From assembly GCA_001817685.1 (NCBI GenBank), contig MHIV01000022.1:1-8762 (forward strand): a stretch of DNA of 8,762 nucleotides. The letters run 5' to 3'. How positions within the stretch are numbered: position 1 is the first letter of the stretch; each line of letters begins with the position of its first letter. The notes beneath the pieces were generated by a model. It ran no database searches and was not told where the DNA came from. It was given only the letters and a program-made list of their open reading frames with translations. A program made the position numbers and the translations under genes. This document shows positions 1-4,594 of this stretch, one piece after another. Source of the DNA: Candidatus Colwellbacteria bacterium RIFCSPHIGHO2_02_FULL_45_17. GTDB taxonomy: Bacteria; Patescibacteriota; Minisyncoccia; UBA6257; Colwellbacteraceae.

Positions 1-55
1 CCCGCTTTTCTTTATTTAAATCCGTCTCCCCGTGTCTTACAAAAATTAATTCCAT
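1..55 (-). CDS. Histidine phosphatase family protein, N-terminal fragment (cut by window edge)
   Basis: Only the first 18 codons are in the window, reading MELIFVRHGETDLNKEKR on the minus strand. This is the typical N-terminus of the histidine phosphatase/phosphoglycerate mutase-like superfamily: a short beta strand followed by the RHG motif (R7, H8, G9), whose histidine is the phospho-acceptor, then the E-T that often follows it. Members include cofactor-dependent phosphoglycerate mutase, GpmB/PhoE-like broad-specificity phosphatases and CobC/RibZ-type enzymes; 18 residues cannot separate these. The ATG at 53-55 is chosen because an extended -10 box (62-70) lies exactly 6 nt upstream, suggesting a leaderless transcript, and no Shine-Dalgarno site is evident. 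The gene is divergent from the small plus-strand cassette that starts at 204. Family assignment is fairly secure; substrate is unknown. Confidence 0.8.
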   Translation of the reverse strand, partial: MELIFVRHGETDLNKEKR

Positions 56-61
56 CCCGAG

Positions 62-70
62 ATTTTAGCA
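62..70 (-). promoter_or_regulatory. Extended -10 box of the histidine phosphatase gene
   Basis: On the minus strand the sequence reads TGCTAAAAT, an extended -10 element (TGn plus TAAAAT), followed by 6 nt and then the ATG at 55. Transcription would be expected to start at or within a base of the A of the ATG. There is no good -35 hexamer, which extended -10 promoters do not need. Confidence 0.55.
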
Positions 71-91
71 TAATTTTAATTCAACAAGACT

Positions 92-120
92 TTGACGCGA
101 CGTCTCGACTGTGATACAAA
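92..120 (+). promoter_or_regulatory. Sigma70-type promoter of the left GC-rich cassette
   Basis: TTGACG (92-97) and TACAAA (115-120) are separated by exactly 17 bp, a standard housekeeping promoter layout. The predicted start site is near 126-128, inside the AAGGAGG that follows. It would transcribe the leader hairpin at 144-163 and then the two small ORFs at 204-579. The -10 is one mismatch from TATAAT-like forms such as TACAAT, so strength is uncertain. Confidence 0.5.
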
Positions 121-141
121 TAAGGAGGTTTCAAAAATGTG

Positions 142-163
142 AACCCCCGCAAGGGGGCTTTTT
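142..163 (+). terminator. GC hairpin with GNRA-type loop and T-run, possible attenuator
   Basis: CCCCC (144-148), loop GCAA (149-152) and GGGGG (153-157) form a five-GC-pair hairpin closed by a GNRA tetraloop, followed by C and then TTTTT (159-163). This is an intrinsic terminator shape on the plus strand. It lies between the promoter at 92-120 and the first ORF at 204, so it should either attenuate that cassette or stop transcription from elsewhere. Directly before it are AAGGAGG (122-128) and an ATG immediately followed by TGA (137-142). Confidence 0.6.
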
Positions 164-203
164 CATACGCGAAAAAGTTTCTAGCACCTTGAAAGGAGTT
201 GGC

Positions 204-410
204 GTGCAGAGACACATCTTCAAAGTCGAGCAGGCTGTTCTCGACTCCCTTCAAAGGAACGGGAACTCAATGCACTTGAGCGCGCTAGCTTGTGACCAAG
301 AGATTTCGAGTCACCGCGGCGCGGGCATCGAAATAATCGATGTCATTCTCGCAATGATGATCAGGGGCTTTGTCGGCTTCGACTGTGAAACCAGAATCGT
401 GACGGGATAG
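204..410 (+). CDS. Small hypothetical protein, possibly winged-helix-like (68 aa)
   Basis: The reading frame is open from further upstream, but GTG at 204 is preceded by AAAGGAG (192-198) with 5 nt spacing, and the predicted promoter and hairpin lie in the upstream part of the frame, so the 68-aa product is preferred. The sequence suggests a compact alpha/beta fold: a helix around residues 7-19 (AVLDSL), a short helix around 23-30 (HLSALA), a longer helix around 41-54 (IIDVILAMMIRG) and a strand-like tail (FVGFD..TRIV). That order resembles a small winged helix, but I recognise no family and this is a weak structural guess. It ends with TAG at 408-410, immediately followed by the Shine-Dalgarno site of the next ORF, so the two are probably co-transcribed. 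Base composition is richer in GC than the flanking AT-rich genes. Confidence 0.55.
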   Translation: MQRHIFKVEQAVLDSLQRNGNSMHLSALACDQEISSHRGAGIEIIDVILAMMIRGFVGFDCETRIVTG

Positions 411-420
411 GGAGGTCGAT

Positions 421-579
421 ATGAACACCAATGACAGACCAGTAGAGCCCCATGCGCCGGAAACGAAGCGCGTCGCAGAGAAGGATGCCATTCGTCCGGC
501 AAATGAACCGCACATGAAGCCGCTCGAGATCCACGCCAATCTCATCGGGCACTCCGCCGCCCCTCGCAGGGCGCAGTAG
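421..579 (+). CDS. Very small hypothetical protein, probably disordered (52 aa)
   Basis: ATG at 421 follows GGAGG (411-415) with 5 nt spacing, and the frame runs to TAG at 577-579, giving 52 residues beginning MNTNDRPVEP and ending APRRAQ. It is rich in Pro, Ala, Arg, Glu and His, has no hydrophobic core and is predicted by eye to be largely disordered. It starts 10 nt after the stop of the 68-aa ORF, and a GC-rich terminator follows 24 nt after its stop, so the two form one cassette. The block 421-480 is 35/60 G+C, unlike 17/60 in 3541-3600. No homologous family is recognised. The strong ribosome binding site and clean cassette layout support translation; the lack of a recognisable fold argues for caution. 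Confidence 0.5.
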   Translation: MNTNDRPVEPHAPETKRVAEKDAIRPANEPHMKPLEIHANLIGHSAAPRRAQ

Positions 580-603
580 CCAGCCTCGTAGTTCAAGCCA
601 CAC

Positions 604-642
604 AGACGCACCGTGGCTCCGAGCTACGGGGCGTCTTTGTTT
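604..642 (+). terminator. Intrinsic terminator of the left GC-rich cassette
   Basis: AGACGC (604-609) pairs with GCGTCT (631-636). Inside it CCGTGGC (611-617) pairs with GCTACGG (623-629), including one G-U pair, around the loop TCCGA. A T-rich tail follows (637-642, TTGTTT). The stem is long and GC-rich and sits 24 nt after the stop codon of the 52-aa ORF. An overlapping alternative fold is possible (584-631). Confidence 0.75.
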
Positions 643-655
643 CAAAGAAACCAAC

Positions 656-693
656 ACAACATTCCAACATTCTTAAGAATGTTGGAATGTTGT
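656..693. repeat. 38-bp perfect palindrome built from a repeated heptamer
   Basis: The half-site ACAACATTCCAACATTCTT is followed by its exact reverse complement with no spacer. Each arm holds two copies of AACATTC separated by one base, so the element carries four copies of one heptamer, two per strand. It lies between the left cassette terminator and the end of the EamA gene. There is no T-run on either side, so a classic intrinsic terminator is not obvious. It could be a bidirectional transcript end, an operator-like site or a mobile palindromic repeat. Confidence 0.85.
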
Positions 694-723
694 AACTGTG
701 GCTGCGAGCGTTTTCGTTTTTGA

Positions 724-747
724 AGGTACGTACATATGTACGTACCT
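724..747. repeat. 24-bp perfect palindrome downstream of the EamA gene
   Basis: AGGTACGTACAT is followed directly by its reverse complement, centred on CATATG. It lies 16 bp past the stop codon of the minus-strand EamA gene and 30 bp from the 38-bp palindrome. Internally it alternates GTAC/TACGTA. No T-run follows on either strand. It may end the EamA transcript or act as a protein-binding site. Confidence 0.8.
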
Positions 748-763
748 CGTTCCATCATTAAAT

Positions 764-1654
764 TTATCTTTGTGCGCTTCGTTTTAGAACAGGAGCGTGC
801 GGCAGTAGCGCGGCGGCCATGATAAGTAGTCCCCCAATTATTGTTGTCGCATTCAGGATTTCTCCAAAGAACGCTAGGCCGAAAATCACACCGAATAAAA
901 GCTCCGACAAAAGTATGATGCTTCCTTTATGAGCATCTATAAATTTGAAACCGTAAACAGTTAACCCAGAGGCCGCAAACCCAACGGCGCCGTAGCCTAT
1001 GTTCGCGAGCCAAGCGGATGACGAAAAGTCCGCGTTGAAATTTTCTCCTAACGCGATTGCGATAAGAAAGTTCATTACAACTGCGATCACATATCCGTAT
1101 GTGTTTAACTGAACTGTCGCGTATTTGTGGCTGATTTTCTTACTGAAAGCAAACCAAATGCTAAAGAAGGCCCCAGACACGATTGCCGCTATAACGGGCA
1201 GAACCTTGTCCAAATAATCCGCACGGATGTCGCCCCAATAGACCAATGCCAGACCAGCAAGCCCTAGCGCTAGGGCTAGATAACTTGTTTTCGTGAGATT
1301 CTCTTTAAAAACAGTGAGTCCTATGATGTAGCTTGTGATGACTGTCGCCGCATATGCCAGGAAAAGCGCGGTCCCTATATTGAGGTGCGCCAGCGAGTAA
1401 AAGGTCGGCGCCACCGCGAGCGACCCTATTATGCCGACGACTAAATACCACTTAATGTCCTCCTTTCTTATTTTTGTGAAAAGTTTTCTCGAAACACCGA
1501 ATGCAAGAAAAAATAAGAGTGACACGGCAGATCTCGTCCAGGCTTGCGTGAATGGCTCAAAGTCACTGCCGATTAATTTCGAAAATATTCCGTAGGACGA
1601 GTAGAAAAGCGCCGAAGAAAGTAAAATAAAAAATCCGTAACGGGTTTTATCCAT
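764..1654 (-). CDS. EamA/DMT family transporter (10 TM)
   Basis: The 296-aa product is the usual length for the drug/metabolite transporter superfamily and has the expected ten hydrophobic segments arranged as two EamA repeats, roughly residues 7-140 and 153-286. Each repeat ends in a characteristic way: VFKENLTKTSYLALALGLAG in the first, and SELLFGVIFGLAFFGEILNA plus IGGLLIMAAALL in the second. Family members move small metabolites or drugs across the cytoplasmic membrane, usually by exchange or proton coupling; the substrate cannot be told from sequence. The ATG overlaps the TAA of the upstream gene by one base (TAATG), so translation is probably coupled to the small membrane protein encoded there, and no separate Shine-Dalgarno site is visible. 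Two perfect palindromes follow the gene. Confidence 0.92.
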   Translation of the reverse strand: MDKTRYGFFILLSSALFYSSYGIFSKLIGSDFEPFTQAWTRSAVSLLFFLAFGVSRKLFTKIRKEDIKWYLVVGIIGSLAVAPTFYSLAHLNIGTALFLAYAATVITSYIIGLTVFKENLTKTSYLALALGLAGLALVYWGDIRADYLDKVLPVIAAIVSGAFFSIWFAFSKKISHKYATVQLNTYGYVIAVVMNFLIAIALGENFNADFSSSAWLANIGYGAVGFAASGLTVYGFKFIDAHKGSIILLSELLFGVIFGLAFFGEILNATTIIGGLLIMAAALLPHAPVLKRSAQR

Positions 1655-1998
1655 TATTTCTTGAAAACCGCGTCTATAAATTTCTTAAATCGCAATACAA
1701 AAATACCGGCCGCTCCCCACAGAAACGGTAGCCAAATAGGAATGCCTGCGAATGTCGGTTCTGTATATGTCCACGCCCCAAAGTAAATGGATATTACCTC
1801 CGTAATTGCTCCCCCGATCCCAGCCCCGATATAAAGAAGAATACTATTTCTATCCTTTTCGAGAAAAAGCATAAGAATACCTATTAAAAGTAATACGATG
1901 GTTAAAATAATCGGGTTTCTCCAAAGGGATGCGGCCAGCCACGGAGTGGATCCAGCCAGCGCAAAATTTAGAAGAGACTTTTTTATTTCTTTATCCAT
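1654..1998 (-). CDS. Small multi-spanning membrane protein, first gene of EamA operon (114 aa)
   Basis: The 114-aa protein has hydrophobic segments at about residues 9-26, 28-46, 52-74 and 85-103, suggesting four membrane helices, with Lys-rich ends (MDKEIKK and the C-terminal FKK). A distinctive stretch around 67-94 contains a buried Glu (E67) and WTYTEP followed by GIPIWLPFLWG, rich in Trp and Pro. I have a vague sense of similar segments in uncharacterised small membrane proteins but cannot name the family. ATG at 1996-1998 has an extended -10 box exactly 6 nt upstream. The stop codon overlaps the start of the EamA transporter gene, so the two are one operon and the product may act with the transporter; that is inference from position only. 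Confidence 0.8.
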   Translation of the reverse strand: MDKEIKKSLLNFALAGSTPWLAASLWRNPIILTIVLLLIGILMLFLEKDRNSILLYIGAGIGGAITEVISIYFGAWTYTEPTFAGIPIWLPFLWGAAGIFVLRFKKFIDAVFKK

Positions 1999-2004
1999 AC
2001 CAAA

Positions 2005-2013
2005 ATTTTAACA
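2005..2013 (-). promoter_or_regulatory. Extended -10 box of the EamA operon
   Basis: The minus strand reads TGTTAAAAT, then 6 nt, then the ATG at 1998. This is the same spacing as before four of the other AT-rich genes in the window and implies a leaderless mRNA for the two-gene operon. No good -35 is seen at 17 bp. Confidence 0.6.
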
Positions 2014-2039
2014 CACAACACATCTCAAAAATCAAAACC

Positions 2040-2084
2040 TAAAATGTGTGAAGCGCCGCCCCGGAGTAGTCCAGGACGGCGCTT
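2040..2084 (-). terminator. GC-rich terminator hairpin of the 98-aa gene
   Basis: AAGCGCCG (2051-2058) pairs with CGGCGCTT (2077-2084), with further C/G pairing possible inside. On the minus strand the hairpin is followed by CACACATTTTAG, a T-rich stretch. It lies 16 nt past the stop codon of the minus-strand gene ending at 2101, so it most likely ends that transcript. It also separates that gene from the EamA operon promoter. Confidence 0.65.
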
Positions 2085-2100
2085 GGGGGGGTGTTGTTGG

Positions 2101-2397
2101 TCAGCCTGCCGGCTCGAGGTCTTCGACCTCGATGAGCTCGTGGATGAGATCCGCGATCTTCGTCTCGATGTTCACGATCTCGACCTCGAAAACCGCCTCT
2201 TGCTCCTCCCACTTCTGTGAGAGAGGGGGTACATAGGCGAGGTCGGCGCGGTGCACATCACGCTTGTGCATGCCCAACTCGCGGGTGGAGAACTCGATCG
2301 CACGATCGATCTTTGCCCCCGCGCGACGATGGAGCGCCTGCGACAACGACACCTGCGCCTCGGCGAGTTCCGCAATGATTCCGCGTAGTTTGCGCAT
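2101..2397 (-). CDS. Hypothetical helical protein of second GC-rich cassette (98 aa)
   Basis: The start is taken as ATG at 2395-2397, beginning MRKLRGIIAELAEAQ. GAAGGAAT on the minus strand (complement of 2401-2408) gives a Shine-Dalgarno site 5 nt upstream. An in-frame ATG 27 codons further up is rejected because the promoter lies between the two. The protein looks almost wholly alpha-helical and charged: one helix around residues 4-54 and another around 58-93, with PP at 57-58 as a break, consistent with a helical hairpin or coiled coil. It is acidic at the C-terminus. There are no cysteines, membrane segments or recognised motifs. GC content is high (40/60 in 2281-2340). It forms a single-gene unit with its own promoter and terminator. 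Function unknown. Confidence 0.65.
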   Translation of the reverse strand: MRKLRGIIAELAEAQVSLSQALHRRAGAKIDRAIEFSTRELGMHKRDVHRADLAYVPPLSQKWEEQEAVFEVEIVNIETKIADLIHELIEVEDLEPAG

Positions 2398-2425
2398 CGT
2401 ATTCCTTCCGTAGGGTTCGGCTTTC

Positions 2426-2454
2426 TTTATACCATAAAACCTCGCAACGGTCAA
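2426..2454 (-). promoter_or_regulatory. Sigma70-type promoter of the 98-aa gene
   Basis: On the minus strand TTGACC (complement of 2449-2454) and TATAAA (complement of 2426-2431) are exactly 17 bp apart, with TGG just before the -10. The leader of about 20-25 nt contains a Shine-Dalgarno site 5 nt before the ATG. This is the best canonical promoter in the window apart from that of the lipase-like gene. Confidence 0.75.
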
Positions 2455-2478
2455 CCCCCTCCCGAAATCTGGACTCAC

Positions 2479-2979
2479 TTATCTTGTACGTACGTAAGCG
2501 AGCGCATCAACGTCTGGATCGTAAAGCTCAATCATGTCTGGGTCTTGGCGCTCAAACACCCTTGCTCCTTTTATTTCTTTCCCGTCCAATAGTGATTGTT
2601 TTAGCTCTGCATATTCATTTTTTTCCATCAGAAAATCTACATCGCCTACCTGCGGTCTATTTGGGTCTGGTTTACGGATATAAAGGTGCGTGTATGTTGT
2701 CTCCGGCATATCTTCTTTTGGGGGTACAACAATAGGCTCCTTCAGATGATAATATTTGGTGAACATTGTGTCCGACTCATCCGTTAACTCTTTCCTAATA
2801 TTAGTAAGGGGTTTATATTCGTCGTCGTAGTGACAAAATACACCAATATTCCCCGCAACTGGCAAATATTTTCCAAACACTAGTTTAGACAACTTAAAAC
2901 AGGCGAAATGAGTATACTCAATAGCCTGTTTTAGCTGATTTTCATCCCCTATAGGACTAAAACGATAAAGTTTCTCCAT
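2479..2979 (-). CDS. Hypothetical protein (166 aa), possible Patescibacteria-conserved family
   Basis: The 166-aa protein has no signal peptide or membrane segment and looks like a soluble mixed alpha/beta protein. Notable stretches are YTHFACFKL (22-30), AGNIGVFCHYDDEY (42-55), PETTYTHLYIRKPDP (92-106), a run around 108-118 (RPQVGDVDFLM) and DMIELYDPDVD (148-158). The many His, Asp, Glu and Tyr in conserved-looking short runs are suggestive of an enzyme or ligand-binding protein, but I recognise no named family. ATG at 2979 has an extended -10 box 6 nt upstream. It is divergent from the nucleoside deoxyribosyltransferase-like gene across only 50 bp, which may mean shared control, though not necessarily shared function. 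The C-terminal codons contain a TACGTACGTA palindrome. Confidence 0.75.
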   Translation of the reverse strand: MEKLYRFSPIGDENQLKQAIEYTHFACFKLSKLVFGKYLPVAGNIGVFCHYDDEYKPLTNIRKELTDESDTMFTKYYHLKEPIVVPPKEDMPETTYTHLYIRKPDPNRPQVGDVDFLMEKNEYAELKQSLLDGKEIKGARVFERQDPDMIELYDPDVDALAYVRTR

Positions 2980-2985
2980 ACAAAA

Positions 2986-2994
2986 ATCTTAGCA
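2986..2994 (-). promoter_or_regulatory. Extended -10 box of the 166-aa hypothetical gene
   Basis: The minus strand reads TGCTAAGAT, followed by 6 nt and the ATG at 2979. It is one base different from the element before the histidine phosphatase gene (TGCTAAAAT), with identical spacing. Leaderless transcription is inferred. Confidence 0.6.
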
Positions 2995-3013
2995 CACCTC
3001 TTCCCAAAATCCG

Positions 3014-3022
3014 TGATACCAT
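3014..3022 (+). promoter_or_regulatory. Extended -10 box of the deoxyribosyltransferase-like gene
   Basis: TGATACCAT is followed by 7 nt and then the ATG at 3030. It lies about 20 bp from the opposing -10 box at 2986-2994, so the two promoters are back to back and their polymerase footprints would overlap; they may exclude each other. Confidence 0.45.
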
Positions 3023-3029
3023 AGATTGT

Positions 3030-3419
3030 ATGAAATTCTACATAGCATCCCGCTTTGGATTGAAAGAAGAAGTTCGAGTACTTTATAAAACCCTCGAGGA
3101 TAAAGGACACGAAATTATTGCAGACTGGACTCAACATAAAACCGTAAAGCCGTATGCAGATAACAAAGAAATTTCTCGAGAATACGCGATGGAAGATATT
3201 AATGGAGCAATGAATTGCGATGTGTTCATTCTGATTAGCGATGAGGCGGGCACAGGGATGTACACAGAGCTAGGTGCGGCAATTGCACATAATATCAAAT
3301 TTGGAACTCCTAAAATCTATGTGGTTGGCGAGCATATAGATCGTTCGATGTTTTACTATCACCCCTCTGTAAAACAGATGCACGCGCCAGAAGAAGTTTT
3401 TGAAGATCTCAAAATCTAA
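3030..3419 (+). CDS. Nucleoside 2-deoxyribosyltransferase-like protein
   Basis: The 129-aa protein begins MKFYIASRF, followed by a helix (residues 11-25) and GHEIIADWT, the Rossmann-like opening of the nucleoside 2-deoxyribosyltransferase superfamily (PF05014 and relatives). The middle has CDVFILISDEAGTGMYTELG (63-82): a strand ending in a possible substrate-binding loop, then a helix carrying Glu80 in the position where this superfamily keeps its nucleophilic glutamate. PKIYVVG (94-100) is the next strand. Canonical enzymes exchange bases between deoxynucleosides in nucleotide salvage; relatives cleave modified nucleotides or act as sensors, so the substrate is open. Length fits a single-domain member. 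The start is set by the only plausible upstream -10 element (3014-3022). It is the only plus-strand AT-rich gene in the window. Confidence 0.8.
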   Translation: MKFYIASRFGLKEEVRVLYKTLEDKGHEIIADWTQHKTVKPYADNKEISREYAMEDINGAMNCDVFILISDEAGTGMYTELGAAIAHNIKFGTPKIYVVGEHIDRSMFYYHPSVKQMHAPEEVFEDLKI

Positions 3420-3511
3420 CCGGCAACCCTCCCAAAATCGGGGGTAGATGAGAGGCCCACTTTTTAACGCGTGGAGTCAAGTTGGTTCTAAGTCGTCCCG
3501 CTTGAGAATCC
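3420..3511. other. Convergent intergenic region with weak hairpin
   Basis: This 92-bp gap lies between the 3' ends of the plus-strand deoxyribosyltransferase-like gene and the minus-strand 195-aa gene. ACCCTCC and GGGGGT around 3426-3445 can form an imperfect hairpin, and ACTTTTTAA follows at 3459-3467, so it may hold the plus-strand transcript end. A stretch at 3422-3442 resembles 2450-2472 (CAACCC, TCCC, AAATC, GG in the same order). No ORF is supported. Confidence 0.35.
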
Positions 3512-4099
3512 TTAAATTCTTACTAGTTCCGACAAAAAGAGAAGAATTTTTGATAATAAATTCAACACGGAAATAACAATACTTTTTATTCCCCAGAGTC
3601 CCTCAAGGAAAATTAGTAACGTTAGTACTACTAGGAGAAAATTAGTACGAGCGGTCTGCACTTGACTTTGGCTTTGGATAAATTCCTCGACTCCCCATGA
3701 ATTCGGTCGATTATATAATATAACCTGATTCGTATTTCTCTCTTTCTGGTAAGTGGTTATTTTATCAGTGGGTGTAAGCTGACTGACATCGCAAGCTACC
3801 CAAACCATACCTTCGAGGAAGGTATTAAGTTCGCCAAACCATAATGTTATTTCATCACTTGGATTCAGTTCGCCTATCTTGAACTCTCCAGGGAAATCGT
3901 GAAAAAGATTTATACTCTGATCCGTTGGTCGAACAACAAAATTCTTTAAAATGGCCCCGGGGAAAACTTTATCCCCATTATTTCTAATACGTAACCCACA
4001 CTTGAACGGAAAATTCTGAACAGGAAATCTAAACTTTTTAAAAGGAAGTTTACTTTTAACTTCAAAAACAAACTCGATTACCAAATAATACTCATTCAT
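3512..4099 (-). CDS. Hypothetical tail-anchored membrane protein (195 aa)
   Basis: Residues 1-145 are a beta-rich soluble domain containing NNGDKVFPGAI (40-50) and GELNPSDEITLWFGEL (76-91), spacing reminiscent of Ig-like or CARDB-type beta sandwiches, though no family can be assigned. Residues 153-192 are strongly hydrophobic (LLVVLTLLIFLEGLWG, then IVISVLNLLSKILLFL), enough for one long or two short membrane helices. There is no N-terminal signal peptide, so the soluble domain probably stays in the cytoplasm with the C-terminus anchored in the membrane. The region 3541-3600 is very AT-rich (17/60 G+C). A TAAAAA sequence lies 6 nt before the ATG but lacks the TG extension, so promoter evidence is weak. 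Confidence 0.7.
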   Translation of the reverse strand: MNEYYLVIEFVFEVKSKLPFKKFRFPVQNFPFKCGLRIRNNGDKVFPGAILKNFVVRPTDQSINLFHDFPGEFKIGELNPSDEITLWFGELNTFLEGMVWVACDVSQLTPTDKITTYQKERNTNQVILYNRPNSWGVEEFIQSQSQVQTARTNFLLVVLTLLIFLEGLWGIKSIVISVLNLLSKILLFLSELVRI

Positions 4100-4158
4100 A
4101 TTTGTTTTTTAGTTGTACTGTCATGCTTTAATTGCTGGACTAAGATTCGCGCCAGATT

Positions 4159-4242
4159 TTACTTCTTCCAATCCTCAACCGTGATTTTCTTACCACGAAG
4201 ATTCACGACGACTTTTTGACGTTCTTTAAAGACTAAATTCAC
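4159..4242 (-). CDS. Possible 27-aa ORF overlapping the end of the membrane protein gene
   Basis: On the minus strand GTG at 4240-4242 opens 27 codons ending in TAA at 4159-4161. The peptide starts MNLVFKERQK and ends LRGKKITVEDWKK: basic, strand-like, then a short helix, with protein-like codon choice. It overlaps the last 17 bases of the 120-aa gene in another frame. The upstream frame closes at a TGA a few codons before, so it cannot be a simple extension of a longer gene here. It may be a genuine tiny peptide, or the remnant tail of a lost gene. No good Shine-Dalgarno site or separate promoter is seen. Confidence 0.25.
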   Translation of the reverse strand: MNLVFKERQKVVVNLRGKKITVEDWKK

Positions 4243-4588
4243 CTTGAAGGAATCCAATAAGTCCAATCACTATATAGGCCGTCAGAGCCAAGTAAAATCC
4301 TATTAGAAACCTTAGGAAGGACCTGAAAAAACCTCCCTGTGTTTTATTAGGCTCTGATCTAGCCCTACTCATAATTAGCCTGTAGAGACCAAATACTAGT
4401 ACACAAAACAAAATGTATGGGATGCTAAGTATTGCTAATGTCCCAAGCAAATTTTCCGGCATATCAAAACCAACTCTTAATATTGCGTCATACAAGGGGA
4501 GACCATAAAGGCCGCTAGCATAGCCTGAGGTAAAAAAGAATAAAAATCCACATGTCATGCCAACGATAAAATCGACGTGTTTTTTCAC
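4226..4588 (-). CDS. Hypothetical membrane protein (120 aa)
   Basis: The 120-aa protein has hydrophobic segments at about residues 6-27, 46-73 and 92-115, with Lys/Arg-rich connections (RLIMSRARSEPNK around 70-82), so three membrane helices are likely. Gly and aromatic residues are frequent in the first helix and loop (TSGYASGLYGLPLY). No family is recognised. The start is GTG at 4586-4588: the consensus extended -10 TGATATAAT ends exactly 6 nt upstream, the same layout as before several other genes here. The gene begins 21 bp after the stop of the large lipase-like gene, so it may also be reached by read-through from it, and could form a downstream operon member with that exported protein. 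Confidence 0.7.
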   Translation of the reverse strand: MKKHVDFIVGMTCGFLFFFTSGYASGLYGLPLYDAILRVGFDMPENLLGTLAILSIPYILFCVLVFGLYRLIMSRARSEPNKTQGGFFRSFLRFLIGFYLALTAYIVIGLIGFLQGEFSL

Positions 4589-4594
4589 AACTCA

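Noticed and set aside
111..203. Longer version of the first small ORF starting at GTG 111
   Set aside because: It would have to begin inside the -10 region of the predicted promoter and be translated through a terminator-like hairpin; GTG 204 has a well-spaced Shine-Dalgarno site.
285..657. Several minus-strand ORFs opposite the left cassette
   Set aside because: They run through the terminator hairpin, have no promoter or ribosome site, and have low-complexity Arg/Pro/Cys-rich translations typical of antisense frames of GC-rich genes.
2114..2132. Hairpin TCGAGGTC-TTC-GACCTCGA near the end of the 98-aa gene
   Set aside because: It is explained by the Glu/Asp/Leu codons of the C-terminus (VEDLE) in a GC-rich gene, and a better terminator lies downstream.
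2398..2478. 27-residue N-terminal extension of the 98-aa protein
   Set aside because: The extension spans the 17-bp-spaced promoter and the Shine-Dalgarno site of the downstream ATG, and its sequence is unlike the helical remainder.
3420..3505. Possible tRNA-like element (GGGGGTAGATGAG, ACTTTTTAA, GGTTCTAAGTC in tRNA-like order)
   Set aside because: The anticodon stem does not pair around a seven-base loop, the T stem has a mismatch and two wobbles, and no matching 5' acceptor strand was found. At most it is a decayed remnant; a tRNA covariance-model scan would decide.
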